Positions 16,560 through 26,580 of a DNA stretch of 46,826 nucleotides are shown one piece after another. Source of the DNA: an uncultured Muribaculaceae bacterium. GTDB taxonomy: Bacteria; Bacteroidota; Bacteroidia; Bacteroidales; Muribaculaceae. Position numbers and translations under genes: made by a program. Under the pieces are notes generated by a model, which saw only the letters and a program-made list of their open reading frames with translations, was not told the origin of the DNA and searched no databases. Within the stretch, counting starts at the first letter, position 1. Every line of letters starts with the position of its first letter. The stretch covers positions 4,120 to 50,945 of the forward strand of contig CAJUMI010000006.1 of the NCBI GenBank assembly GCA_910587545.1, written 5' to 3'.

Positions 16560-17948
16560 TCATTCACCCCACAGGGTAAGTTCGGATATAGCCATCTTGG
16601 TTGTGCCGTCGAAAGATTCGCTGACAACAAACTTGACGTAGCGGGCAGAAGCCGGATCGACATCAAACTCATAGGCCGACGTAGTCTTGGACGGATAGAT
16701 CCAGTCAGAAACCTTAGTCCAGGGTCCCTCGGGCGAATCCGACACTTCGATCACACCGCTCTTGGAATTGAAATAACGGCGGTTGGTACCGGTCGGGGCA
16801 TCAATGCCCACTTTGTAAAGGTCTCGCGTCTCGCCGAGATCTATAACCACCTCGACCGGAAACTGCACTCTCGGATCAGAGCTGTCTTTGATCGACCATA
16901 CGGTACGCCAGTGTGTATTTGTTGTACCGTCGATCAGATTTGCAGGCGGATAATTTCCTTCAACCTTCTCCCAATTGGCAATCGAGCGGATGTCGGAGCT
17001 GCAGGAATAGATAGACCACTTTGATTTATCAATCCGCGAGGCGATGACTGAAACGGTGTAGAGAACATAGCTCTTTTCGGGATTAACGTCGGAGAGAGAT
17101 ACGGAACTGATGCGTATCGGCAGAATGTATTCGCCGAACCTGGACGGGCCATCCTCGGGAATGAGCGCCTCGCGACAGAAAGTGAAGTGGAAGCGGTTAG
17201 TCTTCATGCTTTTCCTGATTTTCCATCCTTCAAGATCGATTTTATAGGCCTCTGCCGGCAACAGTTTGTAGTCCGTGCCATGGGCCTGATTATACTCTTC
17301 GATAAGCGAAGCATCGATCGAGAGAGTGTAGTCTATGTCGCGTTCGGGAATAAAGTTGGCCTGAACATTCATATATACGAGTTCCTCGAGAGATGTGCGG
17401 CGTGTAGGCATCAGACCGATCTGATAACCTGACTGGGAGAGCGACACCAACGGTATATCGATGACTGGCTGTATGATTGTGGTAAGACGGTCTTCATTGA
17501 CATTGACACCTTCGCTGCCGACTTTCAGACGCAGGGGTATGCCCACATTAGGGTTATCGGCAAGAACGGCGGCAAGACGGTCGCGGTTCCATGAGATCCT
17601 GAAAGGCAACTGATAGTCATCGGGGGATAGTGACAACGAACTGACAGTGATCGTGTAGCAATCCTCCGGCATAGCCGCAATAGGTTCATCAACCGTGGCG
17701 TTATAGGTGGCGAGCACTTCGTTGTCGACGCTGATAGAAACGTTAGCACCGCTGAAGCCCTTACCACTTTTGAGGACATAGACCTCTGTCGGATTGTCAA
17801 GACCGAGATAGACACTCTCCTTCACCAGGCCGGGAGTAAGAAGAGCCACAGTGTCGTCGACCATAAAGTTATTGATGGCACTGTCGCATGCTGTAAGAGC
17901 AATGGCACAAGCAAACAGGCCGATATATAGGTTATGTTTCATTTTCAT
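16560..17948 (-). CDS. Surface glycan-binding lipoprotein, DUF1735 plus F5/8 type C
   Basis: A 462-residue lipoprotein with lipobox LTAC (Cys21). The first two thirds contain two DUF1735-like immunoglobulin-type regions (roughly residues 40-145 and 165-300, with NEDRLTTIIQPV between them). The last third (about 325-462) is an F5/8 type C (discoidin-like) domain: ANLIDGTTNTHWRTVW, VVIDLGETRDLYKVGI and ARYVKFVVSESFDG, ending in the typical ISELTLWGE. Such proteins are surface glycan-binding partners of SusC/D. It follows susD by 16 bases in the same direction. It has no catalytic motif, so it is assigned to binding and presenting the glycan at the outer membrane. Confidence 0.86.
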   Translation of the reverse strand: MKMKHNLYIGLFACAIALTACDSAINNFMVDDTVALLTPGLVKESVYLGLDNPTEVYVLKSGKGFSGANVSISVDNEVLATYNATVDEPIAAMPEDCYTITVSSLSLSPDDYQLPFRISWNRDRLAAVLADNPNVGIPLRLKVGSEGVNVNEDRLTTIIQPVIDIPLVSLSQSGYQIGLMPTRRTSLEELVYMNVQANFIPERDIDYTLSIDASLIEEYNQAHGTDYKLLPAEAYKIDLEGWKIRKSMKTNRFHFTFCREALIPEDGPSRFGEYILPIRISSVSLSDVNPEKSYVLYTVSVIASRIDKSKWSIYSCSSDIRSIANWEKVEGNYPPANLIDGTTNTHWRTVWSIKDSSDPRVQFPVEVVIDLGETRDLYKVGIDAPTGTNRRYFNSKSGVIEVSDSPEGPWTKVSDWIYPSKTTSAYEFDVDPASARYVKFVVSESFDGTTKMAISELTLWGE

Positions 17949-17964
17949 AGAATATTATGGGTGA

Positions 17965-19899
17965 TTACCATCCGTAGTTCTGGGTTATATTTTTCATCTC
18001 ACTCAACTGTATCTGGTTGATCGGGAAGAAATAATGTTTGGGCTGGAAAAGATTGTCGGAACCGGCCCAGACTTTTGTTGTGCGGGAATATGACGATTCG
18101 TAGTTGGTGGCAAGGAGATTGAGAGTCCAGTTGGGGCCGGTAAACTCTTTCTCGGCGATCATCCAGCGGCGGGCATCATAGTAGCGGTGCCCCTCGAAAG
18201 CGAGCTCGACCATGCGTTCCTTGCGGATCATCTGACGGAGAGCATTCTGATCACTGAGGAAATTGTATTCGGGATATGCTTCCTGAAGAGTGTTCAGGCC
18301 GACGCGCGCACGCACCTTATTGACATAATCCAGGGCTTCCTGGGCCTGGCGGTTTGGTTTCTCGTTGCAAGCCTCGGCATAGTCGAGATAAATCTCCGCA
18401 AGGCGGTAGTAGAACCAGAAATATGTACCCCAGTTGCCATTTTCATAGTCGATATCTGTCGGGATGAAGCGGCGCCAGAAATATCCGACCTTGACGCAGT
18501 CGCCTGCACGCAGCGGAGAGTTACCGCCGGTCTGGAAGTAGACTTCGGTGTTACCGCCGGCAATGAAGTCGTTGATAAACTTGAAACCGTTGGCGAAGAC
18601 CGACGCATAGAAACGGGCATCACGTCCGACACAGCTCTTGTGAGCTTTGACAGCGCCATATTTCGGTCCCTCGATAGGATGCTCCCAACCGCTCTCGAAA
18701 CCGTTATCGGCATAGCCTGACTTAGGATCGACAACAGGCATGCCGTTGCTGTCGTAGCCGAGATCGGTAACGGGATCGATCGGATAGCGTCCGGTCGCGG
18801 CCATAGGATAAGAATCGACAAGTTTCAGCGACGGACAGTACTGGCCGCAACCCATTTTTGTGATCAGCGGCGGCATGGCGAAATGGCGGTTAAAGCATGC
18901 GATATTATAATACAAATTCTGATAACGCGGCCAATAGCCCCAGATGATCTCGCAGTTCCATTCATTGAACTGCACACCCTGATAAGACTGAATTGCATTA
19001 GTCATCGGGTCGTCGGTAGTATTTTCGGTATAAAGCGAATACATCCCGAGGTCGATAACAGCTTTGGCAGCCTGCGCGGCTTTTTCCCATTTTTCAGGAT
19101 CGGCGGTCTGGGGGAAGAGATAGTCGCCCCAACGGTTCTTCAGCACATTCTTATACAGGTCGCATCCATTGAACAAAGGACTTGCGGCATAGAGAAGGAT
19201 GCGGGCTTTGGCTGCCATGGCCGCTCCCTTGGTTAGTCGTCCGGCAAATGTCTGTGTGTCGGCAAGAGTGAGGGGAAGATCAGCGATCGCCTTGTCGATC
19301 TCCGAGACCATGAAGTCGACATTCTGGTCTACGGTATGACGGTCAACCTCGTCAGGCTTGATGACAGGATTGGATCTATGATCACCCCAGATATAGACAG
19401 GGCCATAGCGGCGGAACAACTGAAAATAGCTGTATGCACGCAGCATACGGACTTCCGCTTTCATCTGCCGCTTCTCTTCTGCCGAAAGATCGGGACATTC
19501 GTCGACATGCTCAAGGAAAATGCCGGCCTGCTCTATGCCGGTGTACTGATAGCGCCAGATATTGAAATAAGGAGTCGTCGGGCCCCAGTCACCCGTGCGG
19601 AAATTCAGGTAAGTCGACCACTGATAAGTGGAGAACAAAGCCTCATCGCTCATCGGCACAACCGCTCCGTCGCCGCCGGGCCAGACCTCGGCGGTCTGAT
19701 TGGTTCCCTGATATTCGGCCTCGTAAGGCAGATAACTGTATATGTGAGCCAGATAGCTCAGGGTCGAAGCCCGCTTACTGAAAACCTTTTCAATTGTGAG
19801 CTGATCTTCGAGCTTGACCTCGAGATAATCGCTGCACGACGAGAACATTACCGCAGATGACAGCAGTGCGAGCCCAAATAGTTTTAATTTATTGATCAT
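17965..19899 (-). CDS. SusD-like starch-binding outer membrane lipoprotein
   Basis: A 644-residue RagB/SusD family protein that caps the SusC channel and binds the incoming oligosaccharide. The signal peptide ends in the lipobox-like MFSSC (Cys22) followed by SDYLEVK. The N-terminal TPR region contains RMLRAYSYFQLFRRYGPVYI, a hallmark of SusD proteins, and the C-terminal part contains YRLAEIYLDYAEACNE and LRQMIRKERMVELAFEGHRYYDARRW, equally typical. Length is somewhat above SusD of B. thetaiotaomicron (551). It starts 14 bases after susC, so the pair is co-transcribed. The bound glycan cannot be read from sequence; the neighbouring GH27 and GH97 suggest alpha-linked galactose and glucose. Confidence 0.95.
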   Translation of the reverse strand: MINKLKLFGLALLSSAVMFSSCSDYLEVKLEDQLTIEKVFSKRASTLSYLAHIYSYLPYEAEYQGTNQTAEVWPGGDGAVVPMSDEALFSTYQWSTYLNFRTGDWGPTTPYFNIWRYQYTGIEQAGIFLEHVDECPDLSAEEKRQMKAEVRMLRAYSYFQLFRRYGPVYIWGDHRSNPVIKPDEVDRHTVDQNVDFMVSEIDKAIADLPLTLADTQTFAGRLTKGAAMAAKARILLYAASPLFNGCDLYKNVLKNRWGDYLFPQTADPEKWEKAAQAAKAVIDLGMYSLYTENTTDDPMTNAIQSYQGVQFNEWNCEIIWGYWPRYQNLYYNIACFNRHFAMPPLITKMGCGQYCPSLKLVDSYPMAATGRYPIDPVTDLGYDSNGMPVVDPKSGYADNGFESGWEHPIEGPKYGAVKAHKSCVGRDARFYASVFANGFKFINDFIAGGNTEVYFQTGGNSPLRAGDCVKVGYFWRRFIPTDIDYENGNWGTYFWFYYRLAEIYLDYAEACNEKPNRQAQEALDYVNKVRARVGLNTLQEAYPEYNFLSDQNALRQMIRKERMVELAFEGHRYYDARRWMIAEKEFTGPNWTLNLLATNYESSYSRTTKVWAGSDNLFQPKHYFFPINQIQLSEMKNITQNYGW

Positions 19900-19913
19900 G
19901 GTTAAATAGAGGA

Positions 19914-22900
19914 TTAGAAGTTAACATTAAGCCCGACCGCTCCTGTGCGCATCTGAGGATATTTGGCGCCATTGTTGGATTCGAGTTCGGGATCCCATAG
20001 TTTGAATTTACTGAAAGTAAGAAGGTTGTTACCGGTCAGATAGACACGTACATTCGAAACGCCGATCTTGCCGAACCATTTTTTGGGGAAAGTATAGCCG
20101 ACTTCAGCATTTTTGAGGCGGATGAAACTGCAGTCACGCTGCCAGTAAGTCGATGCCTCCTGATTGTTGGCCACTTTGGTAACGGCCATACGCGGATACA
20201 TGGCATTGGGATCGGGATTGTCAAGGGTCCAACGGTTGTCGGCCACCTCGGCGTAGATCTGCCCCTTGGTCCAGATATTTTCCGATTGCCCGTAGAATAC
20301 GGGGCCACTGAGCAGACGGGTTATGTGGCCCACGCCCTGAAAGAAGACCGACACATCAATGCCTTTCCATGACGCGCTGACTCCGAAACCATAGTTGATC
20401 TCAGGGATCTGCGAATAACCGATGGCGACCTTGTCATAAGAGTCGATCACGCCGTCGCCATTGATGTCCTTGTACTTTATGTCGCCCGGACGCACCTCGC
20501 CTCCGAATGTCTGCACCGGACTGCGGGCTATGTCTTCCTCGGATTCAAAAAGGCCGAGGGCTATAAGACCGCGCTGCTGGAGATATGCAAAGCCGGCTGT
20601 GTTCTGATAAGGCCATACCTGCGACGGCATATCGTTGTCGATAAGGTTATTGCGGTTATAAGTGAATGTGCCGCGGGCAGATATAAACCAGTCGCCCAGC
20701 TGCTTGTTGAATTCGAGAGTGGCATCAATGCCTTCGTTACGCATCTTACCGAGATTGACATACTGAGTCACATTGTTACCTACGACAGACGGTATAGACT
20801 GTTGCATGATAAAGATGCCGGTGCGTTTTTCGTAGAAATAGTCAGCGTTAAGAGTAAGCGAAGAATTGAAGAAGCCGAGTTCGAAACCGATATTCTTCTT
20901 GATGGCTTTCTCCCATGACACATCTTCGTTGCCGGGAACGCCTGTTGCGATGCCCCAGTAGTTGGGCGCCTGATGATAGTCAAGGCCCCATATAGTGCCG
21001 TTTACGCCTGACTGCATTTCGGAGTTGAAAGCAAAGCGGCGGTTACCCCCGATCTGATCATTACCTATCTCACCGTAGGATGCCTTGAATTTCAGAAGGC
21101 TCACGACTGGAGTAATCGGTTCCCAGAATTTTTCGTTAGAAATGATATAGCCTACGGCATAAGAGGGGAAGAAGCCAAAACGATGCTTTGGGGCAAAGTT
21201 TTCAGAACCGTTGTAACCGAAGTTGAACTCGGCGAAGTAGCGGTTGTCATAAGAGTATGTCGCACGACCCGCGATACCGGTGTTGCGGTTGGGGATACCG
21301 TTGATAAACGAACTGCCGGGGAAGTTGTTGACGTATTCCCGCATGTTGAAGTTGAACATGCCGCTCACGTGGTGGACATTGTTGAATATGCGGTCGTAAG
21401 TGACTGACGCCTCGAAGTTGGTATTGCGGTTGCCGCTGTTAGAGCTGCTTAAAGTCAGATAGTCATAGCCGGCCTGCAGTTCGTGGAAGATGAGATTGCC
21501 GTTCTCGTCTCGGCCGCCGTCGACGTCTCGGTCGACGTAATAGCGCGAAGGCTCCATGTAACGTTTGACAGTCGAACCCGTATAGGCGTCCCAGGCAAAC
21601 TTGAGATTTGCTTTCAGGCCGGGGGTTATGATATCGGAGAAGTCCTGTGTCAAGGACAGAAGCGACTGTGTGCTTGTGGAGAAATCCTGAGCATAGCCTG
21701 TCTGGTTCAGATAATAGTATGGATTGTTACCGTTCTTGGGGAAGGCGACAGTGCCGTCGGAGAACTGAGTCGGAGTTGAGATCGGTGTGGTGTATAGGGT
21801 CCAGTTATAAATGTCCTGCAGACCATAGCCCGGACGATTCTTGGTTGCATAGAGAGTCGAGATCGAAAGGCCGAGTTCGGTAGAACTTGTGATGTTGACA
21901 TCGACATTGGCACGGAAGTTATATTTGGTATAACGCATCTGCGAGTCATAACGGTCGTTGTCGGCGATATTGAATATCGAGCTTTCGGAGTAGACCGAGC
22001 CGCCCATATAATAGCGGATTCTCGACGAACCGCCTGTCACGCTGATGTTGGCGCGGATAGTGCTTGCATGATCCTTGAACACTGTCTTCATCCAGTCGAC
22101 GTTAGGATAAAGATCGGGATCTGTGCCGTCAAGATATTTACGTATTGTTTCCGGCTGTGCGATCGAACCGCTGGCATCGAGCTGGATGTCATTATAATAC
22201 TTAAACCATTGCTCTGCCGACGCAACCTCAGGCAGCTTGACCGGATTGGTGAAACCATATTCAACCTTAGCGCTGACGCGGGGTTTTGATTCGGAACCGC
22301 GCTTGGTGGTGATGAGGACGATACCATTCGCACCACGCACACCATAGAGCGCCGTTGCCGTAGCATCTTTGAGAATTGAAAATGTCTGGATGTCTTCGGG
22401 ATCGACAAGGTCCATCGATCGCTCGATACCGTCGACAAGTATGAGCGGACGATTGTTGGCGCCGAACGACGAGATGCCGCGGATCCAGAAATCGGCTCCG
22501 GAACCAGGTTCGGCGTTACGCTGCATCACGACCGCACCGGCGATCTTTCCGGCGATCGCCGACGAAAGGTTTCCCACCGGCACTTTGAGCGAACTTGCAT
22601 CGATGGTCGATATAGCGCCGACGATACTCTCTTTCTTCTGACGACCGTATGCGACCGACACAACTTCGTCAAGCATCTCGCTCTGTGGATGAAGTTGAAC
22701 AGTGTAGGAAGACGCATCATCAACTGTTATTACCTCTGGGGTATAGCCGATATATGTGATCTCAAGTTTTGAGCCTTTCGGCACTTCGATTGAGAAAGAT
22801 CCGTCAAGGTCGGTAATAGCTCCTTTCGAACCTCCTTTCAGTTTCACAGAAGCACCCGGAATGCCTTCACCCAATTCATCGAGCACAGTACCCGTGATCT

Positions 22901-23033
22901 TGGAAAGCACACCCTGAACCTTGCTTGCGGCTGCTTGTGGCGAAGGATTTTCCGACGCCAGCAGACCGGACGGTGAAAGGCCCAATAGAGCCGCCAGACA
23001 CCATAGCTTGAAAAAGCACTGTCGTTTTAGCAT
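19914..23033 (-). CDS. SusC-like TonB-dependent outer membrane transporter
   Basis: A 1039-residue SusC/RagA transporter that imports oligosaccharides with TonB energy. After the signal peptide comes a carboxypeptidase-like regulatory domain (about 45-120: ITGTVLDELGEGIPGASVKLKG and DGSFSIEVPKGSKLEITYIGY), a TonB-box-like stretch (EMLDEVVSVAYGRQKKESIVGAIS), the plug domain with SILKDATATALYGVRGANGIVLITTKRG (a SusC hallmark), and a 22-strand barrel ending in the final phenylalanine of GLNVNF. It is the first gene of the unit susC-susD-lipoprotein. The 430-base leader upstream holds promoter boxes and a terminator-like hairpin. A regulatory gene with a frameshift lies immediately upstream. Confidence 0.96.
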   Translation of the reverse strand: MLKRQCFFKLWCLAALLGLSPSGLLASENPSPQAAASKVQGVLSKITGTVLDELGEGIPGASVKLKGGSKGAITDLDGSFSIEVPKGSKLEITYIGYTPEVITVDDASSYTVQLHPQSEMLDEVVSVAYGRQKKESIVGAISTIDASSLKVPVGNLSSAIAGKIAGAVVMQRNAEPGSGADFWIRGISSFGANNRPLILVDGIERSMDLVDPEDIQTFSILKDATATALYGVRGANGIVLITTKRGSESKPRVSAKVEYGFTNPVKLPEVASAEQWFKYYNDIQLDASGSIAQPETIRKYLDGTDPDLYPNVDWMKTVFKDHASTIRANISVTGGSSRIRYYMGGSVYSESSIFNIADNDRYDSQMRYTKYNFRANVDVNITSSTELGLSISTLYATKNRPGYGLQDIYNWTLYTTPISTPTQFSDGTVAFPKNGNNPYYYLNQTGYAQDFSTSTQSLLSLTQDFSDIITPGLKANLKFAWDAYTGSTVKRYMEPSRYYVDRDVDGGRDENGNLIFHELQAGYDYLTLSSSNSGNRNTNFEASVTYDRIFNNVHHVSGMFNFNMREYVNNFPGSSFINGIPNRNTGIAGRATYSYDNRYFAEFNFGYNGSENFAPKHRFGFFPSYAVGYIISNEKFWEPITPVVSLLKFKASYGEIGNDQIGGNRRFAFNSEMQSGVNGTIWGLDYHQAPNYWGIATGVPGNEDVSWEKAIKKNIGFELGFFNSSLTLNADYFYEKRTGIFIMQQSIPSVVGNNVTQYVNLGKMRNEGIDATLEFNKQLGDWFISARGTFTYNRNNLIDNDMPSQVWPYQNTAGFAYLQQRGLIALGLFESEEDIARSPVQTFGGEVRPGDIKYKDINGDGVIDSYDKVAIGYSQIPEINYGFGVSASWKGIDVSVFFQGVGHITRLLSGPVFYGQSENIWTKGQIYAEVADNRWTLDNPDPNAMYPRMAVTKVANNQEASTYWQRDCSFIRLKNAEVGYTFPKKWFGKIGVSNVRVYLTGNNLLTFSKFKLWDPELESNNGAKYPQMRTGAVGLNVNF

Positions 23034-23101
23034 AAACTTTAGTTTTAGTTAGGATTATATTAAGGTTATAGTTCCAATTGAAATATATGGGTAAAAAAGA
23101 C

Positions 23102-23150
23102 AAATAAAAAAGAACATCCGGACTCCGATCTGAATCAGAGCCCGGACGCT
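23102..23150 (-). terminator. Terminator-like hairpin in the susC leader
   Basis: On the minus strand a 17-bp stem (arms 23134-23150 and 23113-23129, including four G-U type pairs, loop of four bases) is followed by TTCTTTTTTATTTG. The T-tract ends about 68 bases before the susC start. It could be the terminator of the regulator gene upstream, or an attenuator in the susC leader; the promoter boxes all lie upstream of it, which favours the second. Confidence 0.6.
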
Positions 23151-23215
23151 CTACCTATCTAAATCTATTACCCTGTCAAATTGAATTGAAGCGTTTTCCT
23201 GAGATCACGCTCCGG

Positions 23216-23223
23216 CAAAATTA
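23216..23223 (-). promoter_or_regulatory. Candidate -7 box of susC
   Basis: TAATTTTG on the minus strand, matching TAnnTTTG, is the copy nearest to susC. It would give a leader of roughly 175 bases that includes the terminator-like hairpin. No matching -33 element was seen, so this is a candidate only. Confidence 0.35.
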
Positions 23224-23464
23224 TGAGAAGAGTCGATCATCGATCGTTCATGTTAAAAATATCCAAGATCGCCGATTATGTTTATAAACGTGAAATTAAA
23301 TTTCCAAAAGCAAAATTAACCTTGCGGATTGCGGAAAAAAAGCATTTAATCATAATTAAGATCACGATAAATCATATCTAAATGACACAAAGCGGTTTAA
23401 CGCCATTGACTAAACCGCAAAATTAAGATCAGAAACGCAAAAATAAAGATATGAAAAAGTCCGG

Positions 23465-25107
23465 TCAAGGCTTGGCTATGGCCATGACTTCAGCATCAAA
23501 CTCGCTTTTTGAGAGATCAGTCTTGGCCTTGACGCGGGCCTTATAGACATAAATCGAGTTGGCCGAAATATTGAGGAATTCAGCTACGGCATTGGTATCC
23601 GTAACTCCGAGACGCATCAGCGCGAATATACGCAACTCGGTCGGCATCGATCCGTCGTCAGACAAGCCGATAGCTTCACCCTCGCAAAGCAAAGCATTGA
23701 AATCATCAACAAAATTAGGAAATACCTGCAGGAAAGTCTCATCAAAACTACGCATCACACGCTGGCGCTCTTCTTTTATACCCATCTGATAAGGCAGAAA
23801 ACGCATTGCCTCGAGACCTTTGGTCTTCATATCGTTTATCGCTGTGCGGCACCGCGTCTCCACTTGTTTGAGGAAGTTAGTGTTGACATAGAGCGACTGC
23901 ATGATATAGCGGTCTTTCAGCTCAATGGTTTCTTTCAGCTTGCCATTGAGCGCCGACAGGGAGCTGTTGGCTTCGACGAGCTTTTGCTGTGTGTCGTTCA
24001 GCGACGTTTTCATTTTCTCAAGCCGGGTGTTATGCCTGAAAAACTTGACGAGCAGAAAGGCCGACGCACCGAGGAGCACAGAAATCAAGCCCAGAAGCAC
24101 GGCGAGCGTCCTCCGCTGACCTGCCAGCTGATCATGACGCATCGTTTCAAGCAAAGGCAGCATCATGACGATCTGTGACTGCTTCACTCGCGAATTAAAG
24201 AACAACGCATCGTCAAAGGCCACACGCATATATCTGACAGCCCTTTCTATATCATTGCTTTGCTTCATGAGATTGGCGAGCATAAAAACCGACGCGGTTT
24301 CGTGGGTCGATGAACGAATATCGTGAATTACAGACACCGCATTGCATACGCCTCGAGATCTTGATCGCACAATTGCCTGGCATGAGAGCACAGACTTGCA
24401 TACATCACAGCGAGTTCATGGTCGTTGAAATCAAATCGCGACAAAAGCTGAAAACGACGGCGTATTGCCTCGTCAGGATCCACGCCTCCCATATCGGCTT
24501 CCTCGACCTGCAACTTGAAGAATTCATAATCAAACACTCCGGGCAGATCTACCGACACCAGCTTGCGGATGTACTCAAAATATTTTTGATCATACTCGTC
24601 GGCACGCGGGCTTCCATTCTCTTCACAGCGGAGCTTCATGCGAAAGAACATGTAACCGCAATTCTTGTAATACAGAATCCTGTCCTTTGGAGACAAGAGT
24701 TCTTCCCGGATATGCTCATACTCACCAAAAGCATCATCGAGCATCCAGACTGACATGAAATAGTCAAACTTGGTGGAGCGAGCTATTGACATCAATGTCT
24801 CATCGCCTGATTTTTCAGCTATTGAATAAAGCCGGTTGGAATAATAGAACGCAGAATCGGACTGATAATGGCGATACTCTTCATACAAAAGATCGAGGAC
24901 ATCGAAATTTGCGACATTATCGCGTTCGCTTTTAAGACGTGAGCGAATTGATTCGATATGAGTCTCTTTTCGGTTATTATAGATATCTCTCATCTCGATC
25001 TCACGATTGAGAACCGTGAGTATAGAATCAAGATTCACATCATAATTTGAACGCGCACTGCATATAGCCGTGATAAAGCACAAGACTATAAGCAGGCGCG
25101 TACGCAT
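23465..25107 (-). pseudogene. DUF6377-type membrane sensor-regulator, frameshifted
   Basis: Two frames together make one protein. The first (from MRTRLLIVLCF at 25107) has a signal peptide and a TPR-like alpha-helical region, and runs into a stop at 24328 after DLEAYAMRCL. The second continues AVSVIHDIRSSTHETASVFMLAN, finishes the TPR-like region, then has a membrane helix (TLAVLLGLISVLLGASAFLL), a coiled coil (about NDTQQKLVEANSSLSALN) and a C-terminal helix-turn-helix (LGVTDTNAVAEFLNISANSI). Adding one G near 24340 (ATG-GCG) joins them as AYAMAVSVIHD. The span of 1643 plus one base is exactly 548 codons. The layout is that of DUF6377 sensors next to PULs. It is the only regulator in this locus. 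The break may be real or a sequencing error. Confidence 0.72.
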
Positions 25108-25130
25108 AATTATCAGATGAAAGACGAGTA

Positions 25131-26543
25131 TTACTCGCCCTTCATATAGTGGTGATATCCCTTAAGCTTGTTCCAGGCACCACGGGTGAAATCGGGAACT
25201 TCGACCGGAGCCGAGTTGTTTTCAAGCGAAATGCGGGTGAGTTCGCCAAGCGAAGACCACTCTGCTGCATCATATACGTCCTGATCAAGGGGCAGACCGT
25301 TGAGCAGACAGTAGACGAGACGCGAGTCCATAATGTAATCCATGCCGCCATGGCCTCCGACTTCCTTGGCTCGCTCCTCGAGCTCAATCTGAATCGGATG
25401 CTTGTATTTCTGCAATAAAGCATCCTTGACATCAGCGGGCAGGAAGTCGTGAGCCGAAAGATTTTCATGATCAGCCACAATGCTAGAATCGGTCACCTGA
25501 CGGAAGCAATAACCCTCGATGGGATATTTGTTTGCGAAACCGTCGGTTCCGGTAAGCTGATACATTCGCGAGTAAGGACGGGGATTCATGACGTCGTGCT
25601 GTATGTGCATCGTCTGACCGTTCTCTGTCATGATCATGGTCATGGTATGGTCGCCATTCTGAAAATTGTCTGACTGACGGCCCTGTCGCTCAACCATTTT
25701 GGGGCCTGTAACGGCTTTTGTATCCATGGCGACAAGATAGTTCATCTTGTTGCCGCGGTGGAGATTGACGAGCTGAGCGGCCGGCCCCATGCCGTGGGTG
25801 GCATAGACGTCGCCGCGGTGCTTCTCGTTGAAATCGAGACGCCAGTTGCCTTCATATTCGTTCCAGAAATCCTCAAGGTTATGGATATACGAACCTTCGA
25901 CATGGAGAATATCGCCGAACAGACCCTGCTGAGCCATGTTGAGGGTTGTGAGTTCGAAGAAATCATAGACACAGTTCTCGAGCATCATGCAGTGCTTGCG
26001 GGTTTTCTCGGCGGTGTTGACGAGCTGCCAGCACTCGTCGAGATTCTGGGCGGCAGGAACTTCCATGGCGACATTCTTGCCCTGCTCCATGGCATAGACA
26101 GCCATAGGCACATGGTTGTTCCAGTCGGTAGCGATATATACGAGATCTATGTCTGGACGCCGGCACAGTTCCATCCACGCGGAGTCACCGACATACTCGG
26201 CAGCTGTCGGACGGTTATTCTCCGCCAAAATCTTCTGGGCACCGTCGACACGATCCTGATACTTGTCGCATAGCGCCTTGATCGAGGTTCGGTCGATATT
26301 ACTGAAGCGATAGACAGCACCCGGTCCGCGCATACCCAGACCGATAAAACCTATTCTTACGGAATCCATCGGTGCATGTCTGAGAGCCACGACGTCAGTC
26401 TGTCCTTCGGGACGCTCCTCAACTCTCGTACAAATGATTCCGTCTTTCACTTCATACTTATCGTCAGATTTTGGCTGAGAGCATGACGGAAGCATGATTG
26501 CAGCCGCCAGAAGCAGAGAGAAATGTAATTTAGTTTTTTTCAT
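25131..26543 (-). CDS. GH109-like NAD-dependent alpha-N-acetylgalactosaminidase lipoprotein
   Basis: A 470-residue Gfo/Idh/MocA-fold lipoprotein (lipobox LPSC, Cys21). The NAD loop is IGFIGLGMRG (64-73); a conserved EVPAA (161-165) and the GH109-typical DVYATHGMGPAAQLV with His250 follow. GH109 enzymes use a bound NAD to oxidise and eliminate the sugar, releasing terminal alpha-N-acetylgalactosamine. Ordinary Gfo/Idh/MocA dehydrogenases share the N-terminal fold, but the THGMGP block, the lipoprotein export signal and the insertion MNYLVAMDTKAV favour GH109. It lies between the kinase and the regulator genes, all in one direction, with 37- and 23-base gaps. Substrate not proven. Confidence 0.82.
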   Translation of the reverse strand: MKKTKLHFSLLLAAAIMLPSCSQPKSDDKYEVKDGIICTRVEERPEGQTDVVALRHAPMDSVRIGFIGLGMRGPGAVYRFSNIDRTSIKALCDKYQDRVDGAQKILAENNRPTAAEYVGDSAWMELCRRPDIDLVYIATDWNNHVPMAVYAMEQGKNVAMEVPAAQNLDECWQLVNTAEKTRKHCMMLENCVYDFFELTTLNMAQQGLFGDILHVEGSYIHNLEDFWNEYEGNWRLDFNEKHRGDVYATHGMGPAAQLVNLHRGNKMNYLVAMDTKAVTGPKMVERQGRQSDNFQNGDHTMTMIMTENGQTMHIQHDVMNPRPYSRMYQLTGTDGFANKYPIEGYCFRQVTDSSIVADHENLSAHDFLPADVKDALLQKYKHPIQIELEERAKEVGGHGGMDYIMDSRLVYCLLNGLPLDQDVYDAAEWSSLGELTRISLENNSAPVEVPDFTRGAWNKLKGYHHYMKGE

Positions 26544-26580
26544 CGATCAGGTATGTTTCGTTGTTAAATAGTTTATCGGA

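Larger units (their letters stand above)
23034..23464. other. Intergenic leader between regulator and susC
   Basis: A 431-base AT-rich stretch without a convincing gene. It holds a terminator-like hairpin at 23102-23150 and three copies of the minus-strand box TAATTTTG (23216-23223, 23311-23318, 23418-23425) plus TATTTTTG at 23438-23445. No well-spaced -33 TTTG was found for any of them. No -7 box was found between the hairpin and the susC start. Confidence 0.7.

Noticed and set aside
24330..24345. Programmed frameshifting for the DUF6377-type regulator
   Set aside because: No slippery heptamer at the break; one added G joins the frames perfectly, as expected for a deletion or read error.
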